DNA of 55,763 bases, from positions 1 through 55,763 of the forward strand of contig JADZEY010000119.1 in the NCBI GenBank assembly GCA_020850315.1. The letters run 5' to 3'. The notes under the pieces are model-generated. The model was given only the letters and a program-made list of their open reading frames with translations. It did not search any database and was not told the DNA's origin. A program made the position numbers and the translations under genes. This document shows positions 15,898 to 24,766 of this stretch, in pieces. Origin of the DNA: Armatimonadota bacterium. Its GTDB lineage: Bacteria > Bacteroidota > Ignavibacteria > OLB7. How positions within the stretch are numbered: the first letter of the stretch is position 1; each line of letters starts with the position of its first letter.

Positions 15898-17093
15898 CCA
15901 AGGTTCATAATCTTCACCACTTCCATCTGCCGTGGTTCGCTGGTGGCGATTGCTTGGCCGTCGTGGGTGATGATAACGTCTATCTCGCTACGGATTCCGA
16001 ATTGCCCCGGCAGGTAGATTCCTGGCTCGATGGAGAAGGAGGTTCCGGGAAGAATCGTGCGTGTGTCGTTGGTCTCGTAGTTATCCAAGTTTGCGCCGGC
16101 CCCGTGAAGCTCGGTGGTGATGCTGTGGCCGGTGCGGTGGATAAAATGCTCGCTATATCCGGCCTTGTTTATCACCAAGCGGGCTGCATCGTCCAGGGTT
16201 GCTCCGTCAATGGTTTCTGCGGCGGCGAAGGCCCCCGCGACGGCATCGAAGGCGGCATCGCGTGCGGCGCGCACAACCTCAAACACCTGCGCAAACTCCT
16301 CTGGGACTTCCTCCCCCACATACCCCACCCACGTGATGTCACCGTAGATTCCATCGTCGGTTCGCTCGCGCGCCCAAAGGTCAATCAGCACAAAGTCGCC
16401 ACGGTTGATGGTTGCTGTTGATTCGGCGGTTGGTTGGTAGTGCGGGTTGGCACTGTTGGACCCAACACTGCAATTTGGTGAGTGGTCGGTGACAAGCCCA
16501 CGGATTGCAAACTGGCGGAGTATCCACTCCTGCACGTCGAACTCGGTGATAGGCTGGCCGCTGGCAACCGACTGGCCAATCAGATTGAACGCCCCCATCA
16601 TCACCTGGCGGCAGCTTGCCCCGGCGCGGGCTGCCGAATCTATCTGGTCTTGCGTCAGCACCGCCTCCACGCTGGCAATCAGGTCGCCCGATGGAACAAC
16701 TTCGATCCCGAAGGAGCGGATAAGCTCCACGGTTCCGGCATCAACTTTTGCGATAACCGGAACACCGTTGTTTGGCGAGTACTCCATTGCCACAACCTTG
16801 CAGCCAGCAAGGATTTTTTGCAGCCCTTCGATAAACTCCGTTTGGCTAGAGTATTCGGCAACGTGCCCCGGCATCAGCTTGCCGATGTGTGGCTCGATGC
16901 GGTGTACCAGCCCAACCGGTTGGCCGGTGGCGGGGATCATCAGCGCCCAGCGGCGCGATTGGTGAACATCGGGAGTAAGCCCCAGAATGCGTGCGGCAAT
17001 CGGGTTCGATTCGCGGAAGGAGCAGAGCAGCCAGGCAGGGATACCCAATTGCCGGAGGTTCGTTTGGATGCGTTCAAGTTGGTGTTGTTCCAT
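15882..17093 (-). CDS. M24 family metallopeptidase (Xaa-Pro aminopeptidase/creatinase fold)
   Basis: The 403-residue protein has an N-terminal creatinase-type domain (1-140) and a C-terminal pita-bread domain. The five metal ligands are D238 (FVLIDLWA), D252 (YGDITW), H323 (HRTGHSITTELHG), E356 (SIEPGIY) and E370 (IRSEIDV). It should hydrolyse X-Pro bonds in the cytoplasm; no signal peptide is visible. The last three codons and the stop fall inside the TTCGACA heptamer array, so the C-terminus (VEC) is repeat-derived and the original stop may have been replaced. It is divergent from the universal stress gene. Confidence 0.92.
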   Translation of the reverse strand: MEQHQLERIQTNLRQLGIPAWLLCSFRESNPIAARILGLTPDVHQSRRWALMIPATGQPVGLVHRIEPHIGKLMPGHVAEYSSQTEFIEGLQKILAGCKVVAMEYSPNNGVPVIAKVDAGTVELIRSFGIEVVPSGDLIASVEAVLTQDQIDSAARAGASCRQVMMGAFNLIGQSVASGQPITEFDVQEWILRQFAIRGLVTDHSPNCSVGSNSANPHYQPTAESTATINRGDFVLIDLWARERTDDGIYGDITWVGYVGEEVPEEFAQVFEVVRAARDAAFDAVAGAFAAAETIDGATLDDAARLVINKAGYSEHFIHRTGHSITTELHGAGANLDNYETNDTRTILPGTSFSIEPGIYLPGQFGIRSEIDVIITHDGQAIATSEPRQMEVVKIMNLGNVEC

Positions 17094-17403
17094 GCGCTGA
17101 AAATAGGTGATGGAAGGGGTTGAAGCAATGGGGTTTTCGCGAAATCAAGGCTTCTGTTGATTTTGTGACAAGGCCGGAACAATGCTTGGGCCACACGGAA
17201 GCTGCGTTGAACCCGTTCGGGACTACGAGCAAGGGTTCCAACAATACTGTGATGCTGGGTTCATGCAATGAATTGGTATCGGTTCCTGTGAGCATAGCTT
17301 CCGAAAACGCCTACGATTAGCGTTTCCTTCGTTGCCACATTTCCCACCATTCGCTATGTTGGCAGCCCGATTCTTGGAACACTTCATCGAACTCACTTGA
17401 ACC
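17094..17403. other. Divergent intergenic region, M24 peptidase / universal stress protein
   Basis: This 310-bp stretch separates divergent genes and should hold both promoters. On the plus strand TATGTTGG (17355-17362) lies 20 bp after a TTG (17332-17334) and resembles the elements before katG and the hydratase gene. I see no gene or RNA structure. Confidence 0.45.
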
Positions 17404-17865
17404 ATGCAGCTTGTCAACATCCATAAGATTCTTGCGCCAACCGACTTCTCGCATCATAGCCACAAAGCTCTGGGTTATGCCCGCACCCTTGCCGAGCAAT
17501 GGGGTGCTGAACTCCACCTGCTGAATGTGGTCGAACCAACGGTCTTCCCTACCGAAGGGGGACTTGCCCCGATGGGCCTGATGAACCTTGACACCGAGCT
17601 TACCGACGCATCGCAGCACTCCATCGAGGAGTTAGCCAAACACCCAGAGCTTGCTGGTGTGAAAATTGTGACGGCAACGGTGCATGGCCGCGCCAGCAAC
17701 GCAATCATTGACTACGCCGCCGAACATGAAATTGACCTTGTGGTGATTGCCACCCACGGACGCACCGGGCTGGAACATCTGATCTTTGGCTCCACTGCCG
17801 AGCGTGTCATCCGCGAATGCCCCTGCCCAGTGCTGACAATCCGCGACCCGGATAAGAAGAAATGA
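17404..17865 (+). CDS. Universal stress protein, UspA family
   Basis: The 153-residue single-domain protein has the UspA fold: ILAPTDFSHHSHKALGYART at 9-28, LVVIATHGRTGLEHLIFGST at 112-131 and VIRECPCPVLTIR (135-147). The loop HGRTGLEHLIFGST contains the glycine-rich ATP-binding pattern of the ATP-binding subclass. Such proteins respond to starvation and oxidative or respiratory stress. The gene is monocistronic: heptamer repeats follow directly, then fbp begins 290 bp later. M1 at 17404 gives the standard length. Confidence 0.94.
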   Translation: MQLVNIHKILAPTDFSHHSHKALGYARTLAEQWGAELHLLNVVEPTVFPTEGGLAPMGLMNLDTELTDASQHSIEELAKHPELAGVKIVTATVHGRASNAIIDYAAEHEIDLVVIATHGRTGLEHLIFGSTAERVIRECPCPVLTIRDPDKKK

Positions 17866-18155
17866 CGGGGAAGTGGTCAGTGGTCAGTACTCAGTGGTCA
17901 GTGGCAAAGAGAGAGAGGGCACTGGTTATTGGTCATTAGTCATTAGTCCATAGTCATTAGTGGGGAAGAGGCTTTGCGAATGGAATTGCAAAGTTCCAGC
18001 ATAACGACGCATACGGTGAGTAGGCAGCGGGTAGAAGTATTCTTCTTGCTGGCCACCAAGTACCTTCGCTCAACCGATTCCCGATAACCATCCCCGATAG
18101 CCAATTCCCGGCAACCGATTTCCAGCAACTAACTCTCGCCAACCATTTCCTAACC
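17866..18155. repeat. Heptamer arrays and short degenerate repeats before fbp
   Basis: Four GGTCAGT-type heptamers lie at about 17873-17903, a short AG run at 17907-17917, and TAGTCAT/TAGTCCA heptamers at about 17930-17961. Near 18077 the word accgattcccgataacc recurs in reverse orientation near 22398-22415 (before the inactive M16 gene). No coding potential is seen; the fbp promoter must lie between or within these repeats. Confidence 0.7.
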
Positions 18156-19196
18156 ATGCCAACATCAAAACTTATCACGATTGAGCGGCACATTGCCGAA
18201 CAGGAGCATCTTCACCCTGAAGCCAGCGGCGAGTTCAGCCGGTTGCTGCGGGACTTGACGTTGGCCGTTCGGGTGATCCAACGCGAGGTGCGGCGGGCGG
18301 GGTTGGGGGATATTCTGGGATTGGCCGGCGAGGAGAACGTGCATGGCGAAGCGGTGAAGAAATTGGACGCGCTCAGCAACGAGACGATCATCCGCGCGAT
18401 GCGCTACGGTGGCCACCTCTGCGCGATGGCCTCGGAGGAATCCGAAGGGTTAATCCAGATTCCGGATCGTGCCGAAAAAGGGGCCTACGTGCTGCTGTTC
18501 GACCCGTTGGATGGGTCATCGAACATTGATGTGAACGTCACCATCGGGACCATTTTCTCGGTGCTGCACCGCGTCACCCCAAGCGATGGGACGGTGGGAA
18601 CAATGGAGGACCTACTGCAACCCGGATACCGCCAAGTTGCCGCCGGATACGCGCTGTACGGGTCCAGCACAATGCTGGTTTACACCACTGGCGATGGCGT
18701 TGATGCCTTCACCTACGACCACACGTTGGGGGATTTTTTCCTAAGCTCCAGCGGCTTGCGGATGCCGGATCGCGGCAAGTACTACTCCATCAACGAAGGG
18801 AACTCCATCAACTGGTTTGGCGGAACACGGCAATACATTGACTACCTGAAGCAGGAAGATAGCGCGACCGGGCGGCCATACAGCCTGCGGTACATCGGCA
18901 CCGCCGTTGCCGACATCCACCGCACGCTGCTGTACGGCGGCGTGTTCCTCTATCCTGCCGACAAGAAATCACCGAACGGGAAGCTGCGGCTGATGTACGA
19001 AGTAAACCCGCTGGCAATGCTGATTGAGCAAGCCGGAGGAATGGCAGTAGATGGATGGAACCGGGTGATGGATACCCAGCCAACCAGCCTTCACCAACGG
19101 GTCCCGCTAATCTGCGGAAGCCGTTTGGATGTTGAAGATGCCATGCGATTTATGGTCCAAGACCACGCCGAACGTGACGCACTGCTCCCCCAATGA
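18156..19196 (+). CDS. fbp: Fructose-1,6-bisphosphatase, class I
   Basis: Hydrolyses fructose-1,6-bisphosphate in gluconeogenesis or pentose-phosphate cycling. The 346-residue protein carries the metal-binding EE pair (E94, E95 in MASEESEG) and the class I signature DPLDGSSNIDVNVTIGTIFS (116-135), then GKLRLMYEVNPLAMLIEQAG near the substrate site. Length is normal for bacterial class I enzymes. Its stop overlaps the pdxA start (ATGA, 19193-19196). Together with pfkA at 32788 it gives the cell both directions of the fructose phosphate step. Confidence 0.97.
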   Translation: MPTSKLITIERHIAEQEHLHPEASGEFSRLLRDLTLAVRVIQREVRRAGLGDILGLAGEENVHGEAVKKLDALSNETIIRAMRYGGHLCAMASEESEGLIQIPDRAEKGAYVLLFDPLDGSSNIDVNVTIGTIFSVLHRVTPSDGTVGTMEDLLQPGYRQVAAGYALYGSSTMLVYTTGDGVDAFTYDHTLGDFFLSSSGLRMPDRGKYYSINEGNSINWFGGTRQYIDYLKQEDSATGRPYSLRYIGTAVADIHRTLLYGGVFLYPADKKSPNGKLRLMYEVNPLAMLIEQAGGMAVDGWNRVMDTQPTSLHQRVPLICGSRLDVEDAMRFMVQDHAERDALLPQ

Positions 19197-20164
19197 AGCC
19201 CCGCATCGGTATCACACTTGGTGATGTGAACGGTATCGGGCCGGAGGTGATGCTGAAAGCATTGCAACGGCCAGAGGTGTGGGATGCCTGCCAGCCACTG
19301 ATTATCGCCCCAGAAGCGTTGGCCCAACGCCTGCGGGATACGCTCGCGCCCGGGCTTCAGCTTCCCCCCGTTCTTTCCGGTGATTTCTCCGCTGTGAACC
19401 TCTCCCCCGGCATCCCCAACGCTCCCGATGCAGGAAGGCTATCGGGGGAGATGATTGAGCATGGAGTTGGCTGCATCCAGCGGGGGATCATTGATGCAAT
19501 CGTCACGATGCCGATCAGCAAGGTTGGGCTGAATGCAGGGGGATACCCTTTCCCCGGACACACGGAAATGCTGGCCGCGCTGACCGCCGGAACACCGCTG
19601 ATGATCCTTGCCACCACGGGGTTGCGGGTTGCGCTGGCCACCATCCACGAACCACTTTCCCGCGTGCCAAGGCTGCTGACCCACGATCGGATTATCCAAC
19701 ACGCCACCATCTTTTCCGAAAGCCTGCGGAATGATTTTGGAATCGCATCCCCACGCATTGCTCTGCTGGGATTGAACCCCCACGCCGGCGAGGAAGGAAC
19801 GATTGGGATCGAGGAGGCGGTGGTAATTATCCCGGCACTGGCCACGATTCAATCGTTGGGCATTGCCGCAAGCGGCCCCTTCCCTGCCGATGGTTTTTTT
19901 GCCCGCTACCGCCCGGGCGATTACGATGGAGTGCTGGCGATGTACCACGACCAGGGATTGATCCCGCTGAAAATGATGGCGCACGGCGGCGGAGTAAACA
20001 TCACCGCTGGGCTGCCGATTGTCCGAACCTCACCCGACCACGGAACCGCCTACTCCATTGCCGGAACAAATCAAGCTGATGAGCGGAGCAGTATCGAAGC
20101 AATCACGACAGCCGCCGCAATCGTTGGAGCGCGAAGGGGAAGAAGCGGGAACGGACTGGCGTAA
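19193..20164 (+). CDS. pdxA: 4-hydroxythreonine-4-phosphate dehydrogenase
   Basis: NAD-dependent enzyme of the DXP-dependent pyridoxal-phosphate pathway, acting just before PdxJ. The 323-residue protein shows GITLGDVNGIGPEV (6-19), PFPGHTEMLA (119-128) and the three metal-binding His: H152 (ATIHEPLSRVP), H197 (LNPHAGE) and H252 (YHDQGLIPLK). The tail GGGVNITAGLPIVRTSPDHG is intact. Translation is coupled to fbp by a 4-bp overlap. A perfect hairpin terminator follows 5 bp after the stop. PdxJ is not in the window. Confidence 0.97.
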   Translation: MKPRIGITLGDVNGIGPEVMLKALQRPEVWDACQPLIIAPEALAQRLRDTLAPGLQLPPVLSGDFSAVNLSPGIPNAPDAGRLSGEMIEHGVGCIQRGIIDAIVTMPISKVGLNAGGYPFPGHTEMLAALTAGTPLMILATTGLRVALATIHEPLSRVPRLLTHDRIIQHATIFSESLRNDFGIASPRIALLGLNPHAGEEGTIGIEEAVVIIPALATIQSLGIAASGPFPADGFFARYRPGDYDGVLAMYHDQGLIPLKMMAHGGGVNITAGLPIVRTSPDHGTAYSIAGTNQADERSSIEAITTAAAIVGARRGRSGNGLA

Positions 20165-20169
20165 CAGCA

Positions 20170-20218
20170 AAAACGAGCGCAGCCCATCCGACAGTATCGG
20201 ATGGGCTGCGCTCGTTTT
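20170..20218. terminator. Bidirectional terminator between pdxA and the M16 gene
   Basis: A perfect 22-bp stem (20170-20191 with 20197-20218) encloses the 5-nt loop cagta. The arms begin aaaa and end tttt, so each strand has a U-tract. It sits between convergent stops at 20164 and 20261 and can stop transcription from both sides. Confidence 0.93.
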
Positions 20219-20260
20219 GCAGACGGCACGCCAGCAATGGCTGACTATCAATCAAGCGGC

Positions 20261-22369
20261 TTACTGGATTTTGGTGAACACCGCTGGCGAGATTGGGTCG
20301 TTCAGTTTGTACTGAATATCCTTCAGGTGCATCTCCTGCCCTGGCATGGGGATCAGGGTGATGGCGTAGGGGAACATCACTCCATCCACACTTTTCCAAT
20401 CGCTAAGGATTGAAGGCATTCCCATGGCCGGATCAATCCGAACAGGCAGAAACGTTTTTGCGTCAATGGAGTAGGTCCCTTCGCCAGATTTTGGATAGGC
20501 CACAGCAATCTGGATGCACTCCACACCGTTCACCGTTTTCTTCCCTTTCACCCGCAACGTTGCTCCCAAATCCTTGATGTAGGCTTCCGGCATGATGTGG
20601 GTTGATTCGTAGTATTTCTCGGCAGATTCCCCTTCGATTTTCTGGGTTTGTGGGGCACCGCCGCCGCGGCTAATCAGCATTGCCACGCTTGTGCCGCTGC
20701 TGTACTGCTCGGTTTTGGCAATGCCCATGTCCATCATCTGGTAGTTTTTGTTGGGGGCTTCCTCGATCATTTCAAACTTCCCTTTCAGCACCGAGCCGCC
20801 AGCATCGGCAACAATCTCGGCCTGCATTTTCCGTGAGGTCACGCTCCGCATTTTTGCTTCCCCCCCCATTGCTCCCAGCATCTTATCCCAAACTTGCTGT
20901 GCGGTCATCCCAAGCTCTGCGCTGGCATCGGTGCCACCGGCTGGGTTCAGGTCGGCATCCCACACCTCCACGGTTCCGAACTGCTTCAGTTTATCGGCAA
21001 TCTCGCTTGCTTTGCCAACAATCACAATCGCCAGCTGGTCGGCTGCCAGATACTTCTTTGCCAAGCGCTGCACATCGGCAGCGGTGGTGGAGCTGTAGAT
21101 GGTTGGCAGCTTGGCGAAGTAGTCCTTCGGCAGCTTAAAAAAGTCAATGGATTGCACGCGTGAAGCAGTGACAGCCGGGTCCGACACCGACATCAGAAAG
21201 GAGCCGATGGAGGATTGGATGTTGCGATTGAGCTCATCCCCGGGAACCGCCTGATCCCGCATCCGGCCTATCTCATACAGCATCTCCTTCACCGCCGAAT
21301 CGGTGACAGAGTTGCGGACATCCGCAGTGGCAATGAACATTGGGCGGAAGGGGTTGGGGTCGAAGTAGCTGTACGGGGTGTAGGTGTAGGAATGGGTTTC
21401 GCGCAGATTCATCGTCAGGCGATTCCCCAGGCCGGTTCCCCCACCCAACACGTTGTTCAGGATTGAGGTTTTTGGGCGGTCGGGGTCGGTCATCGTTGGG
21501 CCGGAGCCGATCACGCGGATGGTGCTTTGCACTGCCGCTGGGCGATCCACCACAATCAACCGGTGGCCTTTGTATTCGGGAAGTTTCAGCGCGGCAACGG
21601 TTGGTTGTTTCCCCCCTTTCCAGTTGGCAAACGCGCTTTCCAATCGGGTCATCAGGTCCGCTTTGGTGATGTTCCCCACCACGGCCAGCGTTGCGTTGCT
21701 TGGCACAAACCACGTGTGGTGGAAGTCAGAAACTTTCTGGCGGGTGATGTGCCGCATATCCTCTTCGTTTGGCATCCTTCCAAGCGGCGAGGTGCCAAAC
21801 ATCAATTTGCGTGTTGCGTAATCGGCAAGGAATTCGGATCGGGCCTTTGCCGATGCCAGCCCGGTGATCTGATCTTGGATGTACTTGTCCAATTCCTCCT
21901 GCGAGTACGCAGGGTTCATAATGGCATCGGAGTAGAGGTTGAGTATCACCTCCATGTGTTTCTTCAGGCCACGTGCCGAGACGCTGATAAGCTCATCGGA
22001 GCTGCTGGCGTTGATTGATCCGCCAACAAAATCTATCCGCTCGGCAAACTCCTTCGCGCTGACGGTAGTGGTCCCTTTGTTCAGCAGATCGGCGGCAACA
22101 TCGGCAATGTAGGTCTGGCCTCCTTCGGCACTTTTGCCGCCACGGATCAGCATTCGGAACGTAACGATAGGCTTATCGTTCTTCACCAAAAACACCTTCA
22201 GCCCGTTCTTCAGCTTGAAGGTTTCGTATGGCGGGAAGGCCGCTTTTGGTGGCGGTTCGGGGTCAGGCTGTTTGGCACGATTGACCTGGGCCGGCAATGG
22301 TTGGGTCATGCTTGCAAGTATCAGAAGGCAGGCTGAAAAAGCGGCTGCCATGGTTTTGAGTATTGACAT
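20261..22369 (-). CDS. M16 peptidase-like protein without zinc site, fused to a lipoprotein-carrier-like C-domain
   Basis: The 702-residue protein has a signal peptide (1-28) and two M16 half-domains (about 47-480). At the HxxEH position the aligned segment is ADVAADLLNKGT (89-100), so the three key residues are D90, A93 and D94: the zinc site is gone. The second half keeps M16-type contacts (GSGPTMTDPDRPKTSILNNV). Residues about 490-702 form an extra beta-rich domain (VWDKMLGAMGGEAKMRSVTS ... YSIDAKTFLPVRID) resembling outer-membrane lipoprotein-sorting domains. It follows the active M16 gene by 87 bp, so the two probably form a periplasmic heterodimer in which this is the non-catalytic subunit. 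Confidence 0.88.
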   Translation of the reverse strand: MSILKTMAAAFSACLLILASMTQPLPAQVNRAKQPDPEPPPKAAFPPYETFKLKNGLKVFLVKNDKPIVTFRMLIRGGKSAEGGQTYIADVAADLLNKGTTTVSAKEFAERIDFVGGSINASSSDELISVSARGLKKHMEVILNLYSDAIMNPAYSQEELDKYIQDQITGLASAKARSEFLADYATRKLMFGTSPLGRMPNEEDMRHITRQKVSDFHHTWFVPSNATLAVVGNITKADLMTRLESAFANWKGGKQPTVAALKLPEYKGHRLIVVDRPAAVQSTIRVIGSGPTMTDPDRPKTSILNNVLGGGTGLGNRLTMNLRETHSYTYTPYSYFDPNPFRPMFIATADVRNSVTDSAVKEMLYEIGRMRDQAVPGDELNRNIQSSIGSFLMSVSDPAVTASRVQSIDFFKLPKDYFAKLPTIYSSTTAADVQRLAKKYLAADQLAIVIVGKASEIADKLKQFGTVEVWDADLNPAGGTDASAELGMTAQQVWDKMLGAMGGEAKMRSVTSRKMQAEIVADAGGSVLKGKFEMIEEAPNKNYQMMDMGIAKTEQYSSGTSVAMLISRGGGAPQTQKIEGESAEKYYESTHIMPEAYIKDLGATLRVKGKKTVNGVECIQIAVAYPKSGEGTYSIDAKTFLPVRIDPAMGMPSILSDWKSVDGVMFPYAITLIPMPGQEMHLKDIQYKLNDPISPAVFTKIQ

Positions 22370-22456
22370 TGTATCGAAGATCAGTTGACGGTTGTCGGGA
22401 ATCGGTTATCGCAAAAGTCGGTTGTGCGGAATCAGGGCAAATCGGCTGCTTCGCGG

Positions 22457-23821
22457 CTACCCCCCCTGCGCCCCCGGATAGTATTGGATGATGACCCGAT
22501 TCTCTTTTGCAAGGTACTTGCGCGCCACGCGCTGAAGGTCCTCGCGGGTGACGGCCATATACTTGTCAATCTCGGTGTTCACCAGCTCGGGATTGTTGAA
22601 ATAGGTCTCGTAGCTGGCAAGCGCCATCGCCTTATCCAACGGCTCGTTGAATCGGCCAGCGAACTGGGTTTCAATCTGGTTCCGTGCTTTCTGGAACTCT
22701 TTTTCCGTTACCCCTTGCTCCTTCACCAACTCAATTTGGCGGTCGAACTCTGCCCCCAAAGCATCCATGGTGGTGGTGGGATGTGCAACGGCAAAAAAGC
22801 CGATTACCCCCGCGCTCTCCATATCGAACGTTAGCGATTGCGCCCCAACGGCAAGCCGCTTTTCATCCACCATATCCTTGTACAACCGCGAGCTTTCCCC
22901 GGAAGCCAGCACCGTGGAAAGTATCTCGAGCGCGTAGGCATCTGCATCCCCTTTTTTGGCACCTGGGTAGCCATACACCAACGCAGGCAACGGCGTGTGT
23001 GGCTCGCGGACTTCCACGGTGCGCTCTCCCTGGCCAGTTTGCAAGGTCACTTGTGGGCGTTCAATGTCGGCACCGCGTGGGATGCCGGTGAAGTACTCCA
23101 TCACCCACTGCTTGGTTTTGGCAAGGTCAATGTCGCCAACAATTGCCAGCACGGCATTGTTGGGGACGTAGTATTTCTTGTAGAAGTCGCGGAATTCCTG
23201 GATGTCGGCTTGGTCAATGTACTGCGCCTCGCCGATTGGAGTCCATTCGTATGGTGTCCCTTTGGCAACGTTGGCAAAGATGTTCGCCAGCAGCGAGCCG
23301 TAGGGGGTGTTGTCGTAGCGATTTTTGCGCTCTTCCTTCACCACGCCACGCTGTGTTTCCACCCCAATGTCTTCCACCCGTGCGTGCATCATCCGCTCCG
23401 ACTCAATCCACAACGCCAGCTTCAGTTGGTTGGATGGCAGATTGATCTGGTAGCCGGTTTCATCGTTGCTGGTGAAAGCGTTCAGATTCCCCCCGGCCGA
23501 CTGAACGATTTTATCGAGCGAGTGGCGTTGGATATTCTCGGTGCCTTCAAACATCAGGTGTTCAAAGAAGTGCGCAAAGCCTGTGCGGTCTGGGCGTTCG
23601 TTCTTGGAACCAACGTGATAATGGACGAAGGTGGAGACCACCGGCGCACTTTTATCCACCGATAGGATCACCCGCAAGCCGTTTGGCAAGGTGAATTTCT
23701 CGTAGGTCAGCTTGGGCAGATCCCCCGCTGCAGTGCCAGTGTTCACGGCCAGTACTGTGGCCGCAAGCGACACGCCAGCAAGCGCGGCGCACCGTTTTCC
23801 GATGTGATGAAGCATAGACAT
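22457..23821 (-). CDS. M16 family zinc peptidase, catalytic subunit
   Basis: The chosen start gives 454 residues with a signal peptide (MSMLHHIGKRCAALAGVSLA onward, cleavage near 33); the frame is open to 23881. The inverted zinc motif is HFFEH (H84, E87, H88), with the third ligand E163 in VVKEER 76 residues after E87. Two M16 halves are present, as in pitrilysin/MPP-type enzymes. It degrades or processes peptides in the periplasm. Its partner encoded 87 bp downstream lacks the motif, the arrangement known for other two-gene M16 systems. Starting at M3 (23815) is equally possible. Confidence 0.9.
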   Translation of the reverse strand: MSMLHHIGKRCAALAGVSLAATVLAVNTGTAAGDLPKLTYEKFTLPNGLRVILSVDKSAPVVSTFVHYHVGSKNERPDRTGFAHFFEHLMFEGTENIQRHSLDKIVQSAGGNLNAFTSNDETGYQINLPSNQLKLALWIESERMMHARVEDIGVETQRGVVKEERKNRYDNTPYGSLLANIFANVAKGTPYEWTPIGEAQYIDQADIQEFRDFYKKYYVPNNAVLAIVGDIDLAKTKQWVMEYFTGIPRGADIERPQVTLQTGQGERTVEVREPHTPLPALVYGYPGAKKGDADAYALEILSTVLASGESSRLYKDMVDEKRLAVGAQSLTFDMESAGVIGFFAVAHPTTTMDALGAEFDRQIELVKEQGVTEKEFQKARNQIETQFAGRFNEPLDKAMALASYETYFNNPELVNTEIDKYMAVTREDLQRVARKYLAKENRVIIQYYPGAQGG

Positions 23822-24016
23822 GTGTATGATTGATGACTGCTGTGTAACTGCGGACATCGCGCCGTTGGTCTTCTGGCGCATTTTTTTCAGGATGGAATGG
23901 CTATGGGTCCTTTCAAAATAGAACCCTGTTCGGTAATGATGGGATGGCCGGGAAGAATTTGCAACTTACACGGAAGCACCCACTTATGGTTACGCTGTAA
24001 TTTCCCCCATCGCCCC

Positions 24017-24024
24017 TACTTTTG
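24017..24024 (+). promoter_or_regulatory. -7 element, possible leaderless start for the pseudouridine synthase gene
   Basis: TACTTTTG matches TAnnTTTG exactly and ends 7 bp before the ATG at 24032. Transcription starting the usual 5-8 bp downstream would begin at or next to the ATG, giving a leaderless mRNA. No TTTG is found at the -33 distance. Confidence 0.4.
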
Positions 24025-24031
24025 CTGCAAT

Positions 24032-24706
24032 ATGAAACGGTACACCGGACGGCATCGCTCGCCATCACCCCATACAAGGGGGCTGCAATCGCCCCGGCAA
24101 TTCCTTCCCCAAGCTGATAAAACCTACATTGCCTTCAACAAGCCGTTCAACGTTGTAAGCCAGTTTACGCCGCCACACGAAGGCGCGCGCACCTTAGCCG
24201 AATTTGGCTTCCCGCCAGAGGTCTATCCGGTGGGGCGGCTGGATCAGGACAGCGAAGGATTGCTGTTGCTGACCGATGACGCAACGCTGAACCACACATT
24301 GCTTCACCCAGCGCGCCGCCACACAAAATCATATCTGGCACTGGTGGAAGGCATCCCCAGCGATGACGCACTGCGGCAGCTATCGGCTGGGGTGATGGTG
24401 CAAGGGAAGCGCACACTTCCGGCACTGGCCCAACGGATCCAGCCGCCCGAGCTTGAGCCTCGGGCAGTCCGCTATCGCGCCGCAATCCCAACAAGCTGGC
24501 TGCGCCTTATTATCACCGAAGGGCGCAACCGCCAAGTGCGCCGGATGACCGCTGCGGTTGGCCACCCAACGCTCCGGCTGTTCCGCGAAGCAATCGGCAG
24601 CCTTAGCATTGGGATGCTTGGGCTGCAACCGGGCCAGTGGCGAACATTGCAGCATCCAGAACTTCAGCAGCTTTTTCTTCCCGATGCTGCAACATCGCTT
24701 GGCTAA
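24032..24706 (+). CDS. 23S rRNA pseudouridine synthase, RluE/RsuA family
   Basis: The 224-residue protein begins with a basic tail (MKRYTGRHRSPSPHTRG) and then the RsuA-family catalytic domain: YIAFNKPFNVVSQFT (32-46), the catalytic motif VGRLDQDSEGLLLLTDD with its Asp, ARRHTKSYLALVEG, and EGRNRQVRRMTAAVGHPTLR. It lacks an S4 domain, as RluE does, so an RluE-like target (U2457 of 23S rRNA) is likely but not certain. The frame is open upstream to 23897, but the promoter-like TACTTTTG just before 24032 and family length favour this start. Confidence 0.9.
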   Translation: MKRYTGRHRSPSPHTRGLQSPRQFLPQADKTYIAFNKPFNVVSQFTPPHEGARTLAEFGFPPEVYPVGRLDQDSEGLLLLTDDATLNHTLLHPARRHTKSYLALVEGIPSDDALRQLSAGVMVQGKRTLPALAQRIQPPELEPRAVRYRAAIPTSWLRLIITEGRNRQVRRMTAAVGHPTLRLFREAIGSLSIGMLGLQPGQWRTLQHPELQQLFLPDAATSLG

Positions 24707-24766
24707 CAAGGTAATCGGGCAACAATTCATTCACGCTGCATACTCACACTCACTGAAGCCAATCCA

